A stretch of 61,474 nucleotides of DNA from Verrucomicrobiia bacterium (GCA_020847615.1 JADLBR010000382.1:1-61474), one strand, 5' to 3'; positions 8,544 to 16,911 are shown, numbered from the stretch's first letter. Notes: generated by a model from the letters alone, not told the origin. Numbers and translations are program-made.

Positions 8544-8872
8544 AGCCGGTCGCGCCCCCCTGGTTCGTCTGCCAGCGCTGCGGCAATTGTTGCAGGTGGC
8601 CCGGCTTTGTCCGGATCGATGCCCCGGCCATCGCCCGCATCAGCGCGTTTCTCTCCATCCCCCAGGAACAGTTCGTCGCCACCTACACCGAACTCCTGCC
8701 CAGCCGCTCCGGGCTCACCCTGCGCAGCCGCCCCGACCACTCCTGCGTCTTCTTCGACGGCGCCGGTTGCGCGATCCAACCCGTCAAACCCAGCCGCTGC
8801 CGCTCATTCCCGAACGGCTGGAATTTCCCGGGCTGGCGCGAGCAATGCCACGCCGCGGAAACCGGGGGCTGA
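8540..8872 (+). CDS. YkgJ-type cysteine cluster protein
   Basis: A 110-residue protein whose ATG overlaps the stop of the hybrid kinase (ATGA). It has the Fe/Zn-binding cysteine pattern of the YkgJ (CxxCxxCC) family: CQRCGNCC near residue 11, a middle Cys (HSCVFFDGAGC), and C-F-like PSRCRSFP towards the C-terminus. Family members are small cytoplasmic metal-binding proteins of uncertain function. The overlap suggests translational coupling to the kinase, so a redox or metal input into the signalling pathway is conceivable but unproven. Confidence 0.85.
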   Translation: MKPVAPPWFVCQRCGNCCRWPGFVRIDAPAIARISAFLSIPQEQFVATYTELLPSRSGLTLRSRPDHSCVFFDGAGCAIQPVKPSRCRSFPNGWNFPGWREQCHAAETGG

Positions 8873-8889
8873 TCCGCTTCGGCAATCTA

Positions 8890-8917
8890 TTGACACCCGT
8901 CCCAAAGGCCCTAGCAA
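8890..8917 (+). promoter_or_regulatory. possible promoter of pta
   Basis: TTGACA at 8890-8895 followed after 16 bases by TAGCAA. The -35 box is perfect and the -10 box weak. It lies 20 bases before the pta start, in the 64-base gap after the Cys-cluster gene. Confidence 0.35.
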
Positions 8918-8936
8918 GGTACAGGGAATCATTCCA

Positions 8937-10013
8937 ATGGCTTTCATCGACAACGTGTTTGCGAAACTCGCGCGCCATCCCAAGCGCATCGTGTTCCCCG
9001 AGGGCACCGAGGAGCGCATCGTCCGTGCCGCGGGCGAATACGTGAAACGCAAGCTCGGGCCAGCCATCCTCCTCGGCAAGCGCGACGAGATCGCGGATGT
9101 CGCCCGCGCCGCGGGCGTCGGTCTGGTCCGCATCCACGTCATCGACCCCGCCGAGGCCGAGGATCTAGACCTCTTCTGCGCCCGCCTGCTCCGGCTCCCG
9201 CGCTTCAAGGACATGGCCCCCGAGGAGGCCCGGAAGATGCTCCTCAACCCCAACTATTTCGGATCCATGATGCTCCAGGGCGGCCAGGCCGATGCCCTGG
9301 TCAGCGGCGCGTGCACCGCGTCGGGCTCGTTGCTCCGGCCCCTCTTCAGCCTCGTCAAACCCCTGCCCGGCTTCACCGCCATCTCCAGCTGCATGGTCCT
9401 CCAGTCGCACAACACGCGGATCGGCGACGGGGGCCTGTTCTTCTTCGCCGATTGCGGCGTCATCCCGGAACCCACCGTCGACCAGCTCGCCACGATCGCC
9501 GTCGAGACCGCGCACGTGTCCCGGCAACTCACCGGGCGCCGCCCCAAGGTGGCCATGCTCTCCTACTCCACGCGCGGCAGCGCGCAGACCCGCCACACCG
9601 AGCGCGTCGCCGCGGCCACCGCGCTGGCGCGAAAGATCGCGGCCGACAAGGGCCTCGAGATGGACATCGATGGCGAGCTCCAGGTCGACGCGGCCCTCAT
9701 CCCCGAGATCGCGGCGCGCAAAGTCCAGAATAGCGCCGTCGCCGGCCAGGCCAACGTCCTCATCTTCCCCGACCTCAACTCCGGCAACATCGCCACCAAA
9801 CTCGTCCAGTGGCTCTCCGGTGCCGAGGCCTACGGCAACATCCTCATCGGCATCTCCAAGCCCGCGGTCGATGTCTCCCGCGGCGCCACCGCGGAGGACA
9901 TCCTGGGCGTGGCCGCCATCCTCGGCCTGCGCTGCATCGCCTACCGCGAGCTGTACCCCGAGCAGGGCGCCGGCCACCATGACCCCACGGAAATCTCGCC
10001 CGCCGGGTCCTGA
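8937..10013 (+). CDS. pta: phosphate acetyltransferase, PTA_PTB domain
   Basis: A 358-residue phosphate acetyl/butyryltransferase (acetyl-CoA + phosphate to acetyl-phosphate + CoA). The start MAFIDNVFAKLARHPKRIVFPEGTEERIVRAA is typical of the family, with catalytic-region motifs GGQADALVSGACTAS, CMVLQSHNTR, MLSYSTRGSA and the C-terminal FPDLNSGNIATKLVQ. The N-terminal P-loop/DRTGG regulatory half present in long Pta proteins is absent and is encoded separately by the next gene, which overlaps by 35 bases. It supports acetate/ATP formation (acetate kinase is not in this window). Confidence 0.95.
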   Translation: MAFIDNVFAKLARHPKRIVFPEGTEERIVRAAGEYVKRKLGPAILLGKRDEIADVARAAGVGLVRIHVIDPAEAEDLDLFCARLLRLPRFKDMAPEEARKMLLNPNYFGSMMLQGGQADALVSGACTASGSLLRPLFSLVKPLPGFTAISSCMVLQSHNTRIGDGGLFFFADCGVIPEPTVDQLATIAVETAHVSRQLTGRRPKVAMLSYSTRGSAQTRHTERVAAATALARKIAADKGLEMDIDGELQVDAALIPEIAARKVQNSAVAGQANVLIFPDLNSGNIATKLVQWLSGAEAYGNILIGISKPAVDVSRGATAEDILGVAAILGLRCIAYRELYPEQGAGHHDPTEISPAGS

Positions 10014-11136
10014 GCGGAGCCAGCCTCTGCTCAACAGGCTGACGCCCCGTCTCTTCATCGCCGCCACCCGGCAGGACGAGGGCAAGACCACCGTCGCGCT
10101 CGGCCTCTTCCACGCGCTCAAGAACCGCTTCCGCGAGATCGGCTACATCAAGCCCGTCGGCCAGCGCTGCGTCGACGTCAATGGCCTCAGCATCGACGAG
10201 GACTCCCTCCTGATGGAGCGCACCTATGGCGTGCGCGTGCCCATCGAGGACATGAGCCCGCTGGCCATCGGCAAGCAATTCACCCGCCGATTCTTGGCCT
10301 CCGACGCCACCGAGCACCCCCTCGTGGAACGTCTCCACCGCGCCTTCGACCGGGCCGGCTGGGAGAAGGATTTCGTCATCGTCGAGGGCAGCGGCCACGC
10401 GGGCGTCGGAAGCGTCTTTGGCCTGAGCAACGCACGGATCGCCCACATCCTCGATTGCCCCGCCGTCATCGTCACCCGGGGCGGCATCGGCGACCCCGTC
10501 GATGACGTCAGCCTCAGCCTCGCCCTGTTCGAGAAGCACAACGCCCGCGTCATCGGCGTCATCTTCAACAAGGTCCTTCCAGACAAAATCGATGTCGTGC
10601 GCGAGTTCGCGGGCCGCGCCCTGCGCCGCATGGGGGTCGGCCTGCTGGGCATCATCCCCGCCGAGCCCCTGCTGGCGCAACCGACCGCCGCACAGGTCGC
10701 CCGCGACATCGGCGCGACATTCCTCGCCGGCCAAGAGCACGCGCGCCGCCGCATCGCAGCCATCCAGTTCTGGGTTGGCCAGCACGGCCCACCGTCCCCG
10801 AAAAAGGCCGGCGCCCTCATCGTCCACGCCGGATCGTCCTCCGGCGCCGCACCCCTCTTGGCCGCGATCGAACGCGCCGGCGATTCCCGCGAGATCGCCT
10901 GTGTTGTCTTCTGCGACGGCGAGAGACCGCCCGATCACGTCGCCCCCAAGCTCGCGCGGCTGGGCGTCCCGTCCCTGGCCGCGACCACATCCGCCTACGA
11001 GACCGCCGAGGCGATCCAAAGGATGACCGTCAAGACCGAGCCCGACGACCAAGACAAGATCCGCCTCATCCAACATCTGGTGGAGAAACACGTCGACATC
11101 GACCGCATGCTCAAGCACTGCCGCCGGGCCGGGTGA
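9979..11136 (+). CDS. BioD-like P-loop / DRTGG-domain protein (phosphotransacetylase partner)
   Basis: A 385-residue protein with a BioD-type P-loop (ATRQDEGKTTVALGLF, about residues 28-43; VIVEGSGHAG and GGIGDPVDDVSLSLAL further on) and a C-terminal DRTGG-like region ending in the sequence typical of that domain (MTVKTEPDDQDKIRLIQHLVEKHVDID). These two domains are normally the N-terminal half of long phosphotransacetylases. Its start ATG 9979 overlaps pta by 35 bases in another frame, so the two are translationally coupled. It may regulate Pta by nucleotide binding. Biotin synthesis is unlikely because no bio genes are nearby. Confidence 0.85.
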   Translation: MTPRKSRPPGPERSQPLLNRLTPRLFIAATRQDEGKTTVALGLFHALKNRFREIGYIKPVGQRCVDVNGLSIDEDSLLMERTYGVRVPIEDMSPLAIGKQFTRRFLASDATEHPLVERLHRAFDRAGWEKDFVIVEGSGHAGVGSVFGLSNARIAHILDCPAVIVTRGGIGDPVDDVSLSLALFEKHNARVIGVIFNKVLPDKIDVVREFAGRALRRMGVGLLGIIPAEPLLAQPTAAQVARDIGATFLAGQEHARRRIAAIQFWVGQHGPPSPKKAGALIVHAGSSSGAAPLLAAIERAGDSREIACVVFCDGERPPDHVAPKLARLGVPSLAATTSAYETAEAIQRMTVKTEPDDQDKIRLIQHLVEKHVDIDRMLKHCRRAG

Positions 11137-11161
11137 ACGGGGCGGCGTGCACTAGCAGCCT

Positions 11162-11185
11162 TGTCGGACTTGGCTAAGTCCGACA
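11162..11185. repeat. perfect hairpin, repeat family C (copy 1)
   Basis: Stem tgtcggactt / aagtccgaca with loop ggct (10-bp perfect). A similar but imperfect hairpin lies at 57116-57139. It sits between the BioD-like gene and the convergent TerC gene and could act as a transcription terminator. Confidence 0.7.
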
Positions 11186-11194
11186 GGCAGCTAA

Positions 11195-11245
11195 CTCGAA
11201 AATTCCCTCATCGCTTCCCGTAGCCGAACGCGCGAACGTTTGGCC
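11195..11245. repeat. dispersed palindromic repeat, family A (copy 3, reverse)
   Basis: In reverse orientation to copy 2: ctcgaaaattccctcatcgc then ttcccgtagccgaacgcg...gtttggcc. Read on the minus strand it matches copies at 2657 and 57062 closely over the arm, gggaagcgat spacer and aattttcgag tail. Confidence 0.72.
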
Positions 11246-11270
11246 ATAGACCCACCCGTGGCGACGCGGG

Positions 11271-12026
11271 CTATGTCCCGCCCTCCGTGAACCGCTGGCG
11301 CAGGACCACCGGGCGCTGCGCCTTTGCCCTGGCCGCCGCCCGAAGGTTGAGCATCTCCACCCCAAGCGAAAAGGCCATCGCTGCATAGATGTAGCCCTTG
11401 GGCACGTGCTGCCCGCAGCCCTCCAGCACCAGGGTGAACCCGATCAGCAGCAGGAAGCTCAGGGCCAGCATCTTGATCGTGGGATGGCGATTCACGAAAT
11501 CGCTGATGGCGCCCGCGCACCACAGCATGATCACCAGCGATATCACGACCGCCGCTATCATGACCGAGAGGTGGCGCGCCATCCCCACCGCCGTGATCAC
11601 CGAATCCAAAGAGAAAACCACATCGAGGGCCAGGATCTGGGCGATCGTCTTCCAGAACCCCACGCCCCGCCCTCCCGCCACGTGTCCCTCCTCACCCTCC
11701 AGGCGCTCGAGGATCTCGAAGGTGCTCTTGCCGATCAGGAAAAGCCCGCCCACCACGAGGATCAGGTCCCTCCCCGACACGCCGTGGCCGAATACCGCGA
11801 ACAGAGGTGCCGTCATTCCGGCCATCCACGAGATCGTGCACAGGAGCAGCACGCGGGTCACCAGCGCCAACCCCAGCCCCGTCCGCCATGCCGCCGCCCG
11901 TTGCGCCTCCGGCAGCTTCCCCGCGAGGATCGATATGAACACGACGTTGTCGATCCCGAGGACGGTCTCCAGCAGCGTCAGCGTCGCCAGCGCCACCCAA
12001 CCCTCTGCCGTCATCATCCAATCCAT
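11271..12026 (-). CDS. TerC/YgdQ-type integral membrane protein
   Basis: A 251-residue protein with about seven transmembrane helices and the TerC signature: LETVLGIDNVVFISIL near the start (Asp-Asn-containing), FWKTIAQILALDVVFSLDSVITAVGMA in the middle with acidic residues in helices. Family members are linked to metal-ion export (Mn2+) or tellurite resistance. A gamma-carboxylate cluster in the membrane may bind the metal. Convergent with the BioD-like gene across hairpins. Substrate not determinable from sequence. Confidence 0.88.
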   Translation of the reverse strand: MDWMMTAEGWVALATLTLLETVLGIDNVVFISILAGKLPEAQRAAAWRTGLGLALVTRVLLLCTISWMAGMTAPLFAVFGHGVSGRDLILVVGGLFLIGKSTFEILERLEGEEGHVAGGRGVGFWKTIAQILALDVVFSLDSVITAVGMARHLSVMIAAVVISLVIMLWCAGAISDFVNRHPTIKMLALSFLLLIGFTLVLEGCGQHVPKGYIYAAMAFSLGVEMLNLRAAARAKAQRPVVLRQRFTEGGT

Positions 12027-12176
12027 CCGCCGCTTTTAGTCCCAACGCGCCCGCAGTCAATTCCCCACGGTCATCGGATGCCGGCCGACTGACGGGCGCG
12101 GGTCTCGGGGCGCGTTGGCGAGCGCCTGTCCGGGAATGTTGTTGATCCTGCGTTGGCCGCCGGCGACCCTCCCGAG

Positions 12177-13190
12177 ATGGGCACCGTCGAAGTCTCGATC
12201 CACGACTCTCAGTGGCCCTCCCGCTGGCAGAGGGCGCTCGGCGCTTGTCTCCGCAATCGGACCGTCGATGCGCGCTTCCATTACGAGTCGCCGGCGCAAA
12301 CCGCCGCCTGGCTCGCGCTCCATGAGTCCCATTCGCCCGCCCGCCTCGATCCCGCCGTCGCCAAGATCTATCCCGACGCCGTCTCGCGATGCCTCGCCCG
12401 CGGCCCTAGGCCCGCCCGCCTCGCCAGCCTCGGTTGCGGCGGCGGACAGAAAGACATCGAAGCGCTCCGGGCATCGGGCGCTTCGGCCTACGCCGCGATC
12501 GACGCGTCGCCCGGCATGGTCATCGAGGCCCTCGATCGCGTCCGGGCCGCTCTGCCCGCGGTAACCGCCCGCGGCCTCGTCGCGGACCTTCACGCCACGG
12601 GCGACATCGCCTCGTGGCTGGGCGAGACCCTGCCCCGCCATGAGCCCACACTGTGGCTGGGTTTCGGGATCGTCCCCAACCTCCCGGCACCCGAGATACC
12701 CCACCTGCTTGGCTCCCTGCTCCGCCAGTCCGATGACGCCCTCCTCCTGGGCGCCAACCTCATCCCCGGCAGAGATCCCGAGGCCGAGATGGCCGCCATC
12801 CTCCCCCAGTACGACAATCAACCCACCCGGCGATGGCTGGCGCTCCTCCCAGGATCCCTCGGCATCCCCGCGGCGCCCGCGGACCTCCAATTCTCCCTCC
12901 TTGCGCCCGATAATGGACGCCCCTGGCGCGTCGCGGTAGAACTTCCCATTCGCCTCGACTGCCGCGTCCCCCTTCCCGGCGAATCCATCACTCTGGCGGC
13001 CGGTGAATCCCTCACCCTTTTCGTTTCCAACCGATTCACGCCGGACGATATCGCCAGCCTCGCCGGAATGGCGGGTCTTCGGATCGCGGCCTCGATGATC
13101 GCGCCGTCCGAAGAAGAGGGCGTCTTCGAGATCCGATCCGCCGGTCCCCCAACGGCTTTCGGGTTGCGGCGCCCGGATTCCCCGCGATGA
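12177..13190 (+). CDS. SAM-dependent methyltransferase, EgtD-like (histidine N-methyltransferase fold)
   Basis: About 337 residues, starting at ATG 12177. The N-terminal region (RFHYESPAQTAAWLALHE) is followed by a glycine-rich SAM loop, ASLGCGGGQKD, at about residue 84, then AAIDASPGMV (acidic/hydrophobic strand 2) and GFGIVPNLP. The overall layout resembles the EgtD/histidine-alpha-methyltransferase-like branch of class I methyltransferases, but the diagnostic histidine-binding residues are not clear. It ends 7 bases before the secreted glycoside-hydrolase gene, so they probably form one transcript. The substrate is unknown. Confidence 0.75.
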   Translation: MGTVEVSIHDSQWPSRWQRALGACLRNRTVDARFHYESPAQTAAWLALHESHSPARLDPAVAKIYPDAVSRCLARGPRPARLASLGCGGGQKDIEALRASGASAYAAIDASPGMVIEALDRVRAALPAVTARGLVADLHATGDIASWLGETLPRHEPTLWLGFGIVPNLPAPEIPHLLGSLLRQSDDALLLGANLIPGRDPEAEMAAILPQYDNQPTRRWLALLPGSLGIPAAPADLQFSLLAPDNGRPWRVAVELPIRLDCRVPLPGESITLAAGESLTLFVSNRFTPDDIASLAGMAGLRIAASMIAPSEEEGVFEIRSAGPPTAFGLRRPDSPR

Positions 13191-13197
13191 TCCGACC

Positions 13198-15114
13198 ATG
13201 CCCCCGCCCCGCGAGAAAGTATCCGCCGCGCGCAGCAACACGCCGGCGCGTGCCCCCGGGCGCACCGCCCGCCTGACGGCGTGCCTCGTGATGCTCGTTG
13301 CCGCGGCACCCGCGGCCGACTACGTCGCAATCGCCAAGGGCACCGGCGGCGCCTGGTGCTTCCAGCGGGGCAGCGAGAAGTTCTTGTCGATGGGCATCTG
13401 CCACATCGCGGAGCGAGAGGACGCCCGGGGGGGAACCGGGCGCTTCTACGACGGCGCCACTCTTCGCGGCGGCGCGCCGGCATGGGCCTCTCTCGTCCAG
13501 GAGCGCATGTCCGCATGGGGCTTTAACACGGCCGGGGCCTGGTGCAGCGAGTCCGTCTACGAGAAGGCCAATTGGCAGACGCGCTATGTCTGGCTGGGAG
13601 CCGAAGTCGGCGGCATCCGAGCGCGATTACTCAATGTCTTTTCCGAGGGCTACGGGGAAAAGGTGGACGAGTTGTGCGCCAAGTTCGTCGCGCCACACAG
13701 GGACGAGGCCCGCCTCGTCGGCTGGTTCCTGGACAACGAGCTTCCGTGGTATGGCGAGTTCGGCTGGTTCACCGACCCCGACCGGAGCCTGCTGGACCTC
13801 GCCCTGGCCCTTCCCGCAAGCGACCCGAATCGCGCCGAGGCGGTCGCGTTCTTGAAGCTCCATTACATCGACTTCGCCAGATTCGCGGCCCAGTGGGACT
13901 GCGCCGCCCGATCCTGGGAAGATCTCGCCCGGGGGGGCACCGCGCGGGCGACGACCAGGCGCGCCGACGCCGCCAAGGACCTCTGGGCCGGCCGAGTCGC
14001 GGAACGATTCTTCAAGGTCTGCACCGCCGCCGTCCGCAGGCACGATCCCAACCATCTGATCTTGGGGTGCCGCTTCGCCGGCAACGCCCCGGGCCCCGTG
14101 ATCGCCGCCTGCGCAAGGTACTGCGACGTCGTATCCATCAATCGATATCAGAAAGACGGGCATTTCGACGCGCCCTGGTGGGATGCCCTTTACGCGATCG
14201 CGCAGAGACCCATCCTCGTCACCGAGTTCTCGTGGCGCGCGACCGAAAATCGCTCCGGCAACCGAAACACCCTCGGCGCCGACGTCACCGTCCCCTCGCA
14301 AGTCGATCGCGCCGAGCGATACCGGACGTACGTGCGGCCCATGATGTGCCTCCCCTACATCCTCGGGATGCACTGGTTCCAGTGGGCCGATGAACCCGAA
14401 AACGGGCGCTACGACGGCGAGGACTCGAACTACGGCCTCGTGGACTGGCGGGACGAACCCTACGAGGAGTTGGTCGCCGCCGCGAGAGCGACGCACGCTT
14501 CGATGCCCGCGCCCGACGCGCGCGGGGGCGCACTGCCCCCCGCCGGCGATCCCGCGGACCTCCTCCGCTGGACGGCCCGGCCCCTGGCCTCGTTGCAGGA
14601 GGGCTCCCTCGCGGACCCCTTGGAACTGGCGCGGGCCGACGCCGCGCCGTCCATCTCACTCGATGAAAAGGCCGGCACCCGCGCCACGGCCAGCCGCGAG
14701 GGCGATGCCTGGCGCATCGGGTACGACAGCGGAACCGGCTGGGGCTTCAACGCCGAGTGGCCCATCCCCCCCGGGACCGCCCTCGCTGGCGCACAGACCC
14801 TCCGCCTGCGCGGCGGCGCCACGCCGGGCGTGAAGTGCCATGCCATCCTCTTCGAGCAGGGCGACCACGATCCCCAACACGCCGCCACCGACAAGGCCGA
14901 TGGCGAGTGCTGGATGCTCGGCCCCATCGACGCCGCCCGCCTCGCCGGCGGCATCGCCCTCGACCTCGCCGAGGCCGAGCTCAACCTCTACCACGGAAAC
15001 CAGCGCGGCAATCGCCGCATCGACCTCGACGGCCTCCGCGCCGCCGGTCTCTACTTCTCCTCTGGCCAGGGAACCGGATCGGTCCAGATCTCGGCCTTCA
15101 CCTTGGCCGAATAA
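13198..15114 (+). CDS. secreted GH-A clan glycoside hydrolase (agarase/beta-galactosidase-like)
   Basis: A 638-residue protein with an N-terminal signal (a basic stretch then LTACLVMLVAAAPAADY). The TIM-barrel region shows a GH-A clan layout: acid/base Glu181 in GWFLDNELPW and nucleophile Glu343 in ILVTEFSWRATEN, plus NHLILGCRF and MHWFQWADEPENGRYDGED. This pattern resembles GH50/GH42-like agarases and galactosidases. A C-terminal region of about 180 residues (from about 455) is a beta-sandwich-like module. It should act outside the cytoplasm on a galactan- or agar-like polysaccharide; the precise GH family is not certain. The start ATG 13198 is close behind the methyltransferase gene. Confidence 0.78.
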   Translation: MPPPREKVSAARSNTPARAPGRTARLTACLVMLVAAAPAADYVAIAKGTGGAWCFQRGSEKFLSMGICHIAEREDARGGTGRFYDGATLRGGAPAWASLVQERMSAWGFNTAGAWCSESVYEKANWQTRYVWLGAEVGGIRARLLNVFSEGYGEKVDELCAKFVAPHRDEARLVGWFLDNELPWYGEFGWFTDPDRSLLDLALALPASDPNRAEAVAFLKLHYIDFARFAAQWDCAARSWEDLARGGTARATTRRADAAKDLWAGRVAERFFKVCTAAVRRHDPNHLILGCRFAGNAPGPVIAACARYCDVVSINRYQKDGHFDAPWWDALYAIAQRPILVTEFSWRATENRSGNRNTLGADVTVPSQVDRAERYRTYVRPMMCLPYILGMHWFQWADEPENGRYDGEDSNYGLVDWRDEPYEELVAAARATHASMPAPDARGGALPPAGDPADLLRWTARPLASLQEGSLADPLELARADAAPSISLDEKAGTRATASREGDAWRIGYDSGTGWGFNAEWPIPPGTALAGAQTLRLRGGATPGVKCHAILFEQGDHDPQHAATDKADGECWMLGPIDAARLAGGIALDLAEAELNLYHGNQRGNRRIDLDGLRAAGLYFSSGQGTGSVQISAFTLAE

Positions 15115-15118
15115 ACCC

Positions 15119-15865
15119 TCAGAGGTTCCAGCCGCCACCCACCACGATATTCGAGCCGTTCACGTAGCCGCTCTCCGGTCGCACCAGAAACCGGATCGCC
15201 CCGATGACATCCTCGAACGTCCCGAGCCGACCCGCGGGAATCTCGGTCGCCCCATCGGCATCGACGCTATTCTCAAGCATGCCCGGCGAGACCATGTTGA
15301 CCGTAATGCCATGCGGGGCCTCCTGTCGGGCGAAGGACTTCGTCAGGACGGCCACGCCGATCTTCCCGATGTGATAGGACACCGCCAGATCCCGGGCCGA
15401 CACTCGCTCGCACGCCGAGTCGCCTATATTCACGACCCGCCCGCCGGGGCTCTGGCGCAGCATTGGCAACGCAGCCCGTGTCGCGAAAAAGCACGCGCCA
15501 ACCGTGCTGTCCAGCCCCTCGCGCCATTCGTCCTCCCGCAGTTCACCCAGGCCCTTCCGGTGATAGATACCCGAATTGTTGATCAGCACATCGAGCCGAC
15601 CAAACGCCTCGTTAACCCCCGCGATCACCGCGCTCGCCTCCGCCTCACGCGATAGGTCGCCGCCCAGCGCCACGCCCCCCAGTTCGCGCGCGAGTCGCGC
15701 GGCGCCCTCCCCGCTCGTGTGAAAGTGCACCGCAACCCTGAACCCGCCACCGGCCATCGCCCGCGCGATCGCCCCACCCAGCCCCCCCGGCCGCCCGGCC
15801 CCCGTCACCAACACCACCCGACCCCCCCCAGCCAAGCCCTCTTCATTTCCTCGCTTCACCTTCAC
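15119..15865 (-). CDS. SDR oxidoreductase, pteridine-reductase/FolM-like
   Basis: A 248-residue short-chain dehydrogenase: NAD(P) motif TGAGRPGGLGGAIARA (about 20-35), NNSG at about 93 (usual NNAG), Ser in NIGDSA, and catalytic Tyr-xxx-Lys in SYHIGKIG. After strand 2, VAVHFHTSGEGAARLA matches the NADPH-binding pattern of PTR1/FolM (dihydromonapterin or dihydrofolate reductases) better than FabG. Its start overlaps the stop of the DHPS-like gene (ATGA), which also points to pterin chemistry. Likely reaction: NADPH-dependent reduction of a dihydropterin or folate. A generic sugar or fatty-acid SDR cannot be excluded. Confidence 0.85.
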   Translation of the reverse strand: MKVKRGNEEGLAGGGRVVLVTGAGRPGGLGGAIARAMAGGGFRVAVHFHTSGEGAARLARELGGVALGGDLSREAEASAVIAGVNEAFGRLDVLINNSGIYHRKGLGELREDEWREGLDSTVGACFFATRAALPMLRQSPGGRVVNIGDSACERVSARDLAVSYHIGKIGVAVLTKSFARQEAPHGITVNMVSPGMLENSVDADGATEIPAGRLGTFEDVIGAIRFLVRPESGYVNGSNIVVGGGWNL

Positions 15866-16767
15866 CCCTCCCCTTCACCCCCGAAACACCCCATGGCCCT
15901 CGCCACGCCGCGCACCTTCGTCACCTCGTGGGTCCGCAGCAGATCCGTCTTCCCAAGGATCGCCAGCACGGCGAAGAACGCCTCCGCGGACCGCACCTCG
16001 TCCTCGAAGTACTCGAACGCGTGCGGCAGCGCGTGACACGTCGGCCATCCCAGCTCGCGGAGCCGGAAGGTCTCCAGAAAGGTCCGCATCTGGTACCGCA
16101 CCCGCTCCGCGGAATCCTTGAGGTTGCGGTAATAGAACCCCATGCCCGGATCCAGCCAGATGCGCCGCACGCCCGCGCCCTCGGCCAACTCGATCCGACG
16201 GCCAAAGTACTCCCTCAGCACCGCCCCGTGATCCGCCGCGAGCCGAAGGTCGCCGACCCGCCGCACGTTGCCGCCCTGGACAAAGCAGATGATCGCGGCC
16301 GCGTCATGGTCGGCCACCATCCGGAATATCTCGCCGGCTCCCTCGTCGCCGGTGATGTTGACGACCCGCGCGCCCGCGCCCAGGCACGCGCGCGCCACTT
16401 CGGGGCGATACGTCTCCGCCGAAACCAGCAGCCCCGCCGAACTCAGTTCCCGTATCACCGGCAGCAGCGCCGCGCGCTGTCCCTCGTCATCCACGATCCC
16501 GGCGTGCGGCAGGGTCGACTCCGCACCCACGTCCACGATCGCCGCACCCTCGGCCGCTAGGCGCAAGCCCCGCCGCACCGCCTGCTCCGTCGAAAGGCAC
16601 ACGCTCTCCCGGTACCACGAGTCCGCCGAAAGATTGATCACGCCCATGAGATCGGGCCCGGTCCCAGCCGCGAACCTCTTGCCCCCCAGTTCGAAGGACC
16701 TCACCGGGGCGTCCAGCGCACCCCCGTGCCGATCGATCAGCGCCTTCAGCGTCCCAAGATCCAGCAT
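15862..16767 (-). CDS. dihydropteroate synthase-like protein (divergent, pterin-binding TIM barrel)
   Basis: About 301 residues starting at ATG 16767 (GGAGG nearby). Motifs of DHPS/pterin-binding enzymes are present: GVINLSADSWY (family GxxNxTPDSF), DVGAESTLPHAG (GGESTRPGA), VNITGDE (VNDVSG), DPGMGF and LRTHEV. Two residues important for p-aminobenzoate/pterin handling look altered: Arg of STRPGA is Leu here, and the SRK motif is missing at its expected place (CHALPHAFEYFED instead). So it may be a DHPS paralogue with another pterin-linked role, such as a methyl-transfer-type binding protein, rather than the housekeeping FolP. Confidence 0.75.
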   Translation of the reverse strand: MLDLGTLKALIDRHGGALDAPVRSFELGGKRFAAGTGPDLMGVINLSADSWYRESVCLSTEQAVRRGLRLAAEGAAIVDVGAESTLPHAGIVDDEGQRAALLPVIRELSSAGLLVSAETYRPEVARACLGAGARVVNITGDEGAGEIFRMVADHDAAAIICFVQGGNVRRVGDLRLAADHGAVLREYFGRRIELAEGAGVRRIWLDPGMGFYYRNLKDSAERVRYQMRTFLETFRLRELGWPTCHALPHAFEYFEDEVRSAEAFFAVLAILGKTDLLRTHEVTKVRGVARAMGCFGGEGEG

Positions 16768-16910
16768 TACCCGCCTCCGGCGCCCATCGCCCAGCACAGC
16801 GCGAATGCCGCGCACAGCAGCGCCGTGACCGCCACGCCAATCAGCGCGAAGACCCCCCACAGGCGAACCCAGACGCCACCGCAATTCTCGCGCTCGTCCC
16901 CTCGTTCCAT
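16767..16910 (-). CDS. 47-residue single-pass membrane peptide between SulP and DHPS-like genes
   Basis: ATG 16910 follows the SulP stop by one base (TGA-G-ATG). The frame runs 47 codons: a hydrophilic start (MERGDERENC) then one hydrophobic helix (VFALIGVAVTALLCAAFALC) and a glycine-rich end. Its TAA shares the A with the ATG of the DHPS-like gene (TAATG), so it is translationally coupled to both neighbours. No family is recognised. Conserved placement would make it a likely accessory subunit of the SulP protein or a spacer peptide. Confidence 0.6.
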   Translation of the reverse strand: MERGDERENCGGVWVRLWGVFALIGVAVTALLCAAFALCWAMGAGGG

Positions 16911-16911
16911 C

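Noticed and set aside
9979-11136. Dethiobiotin synthase (bioD) reading of the P-loop protein
   Set aside because: The C-terminal DRTGG-like half and overlap with pta fit the phosphotransacetylase partner, and there are no biotin synthesis genes here.
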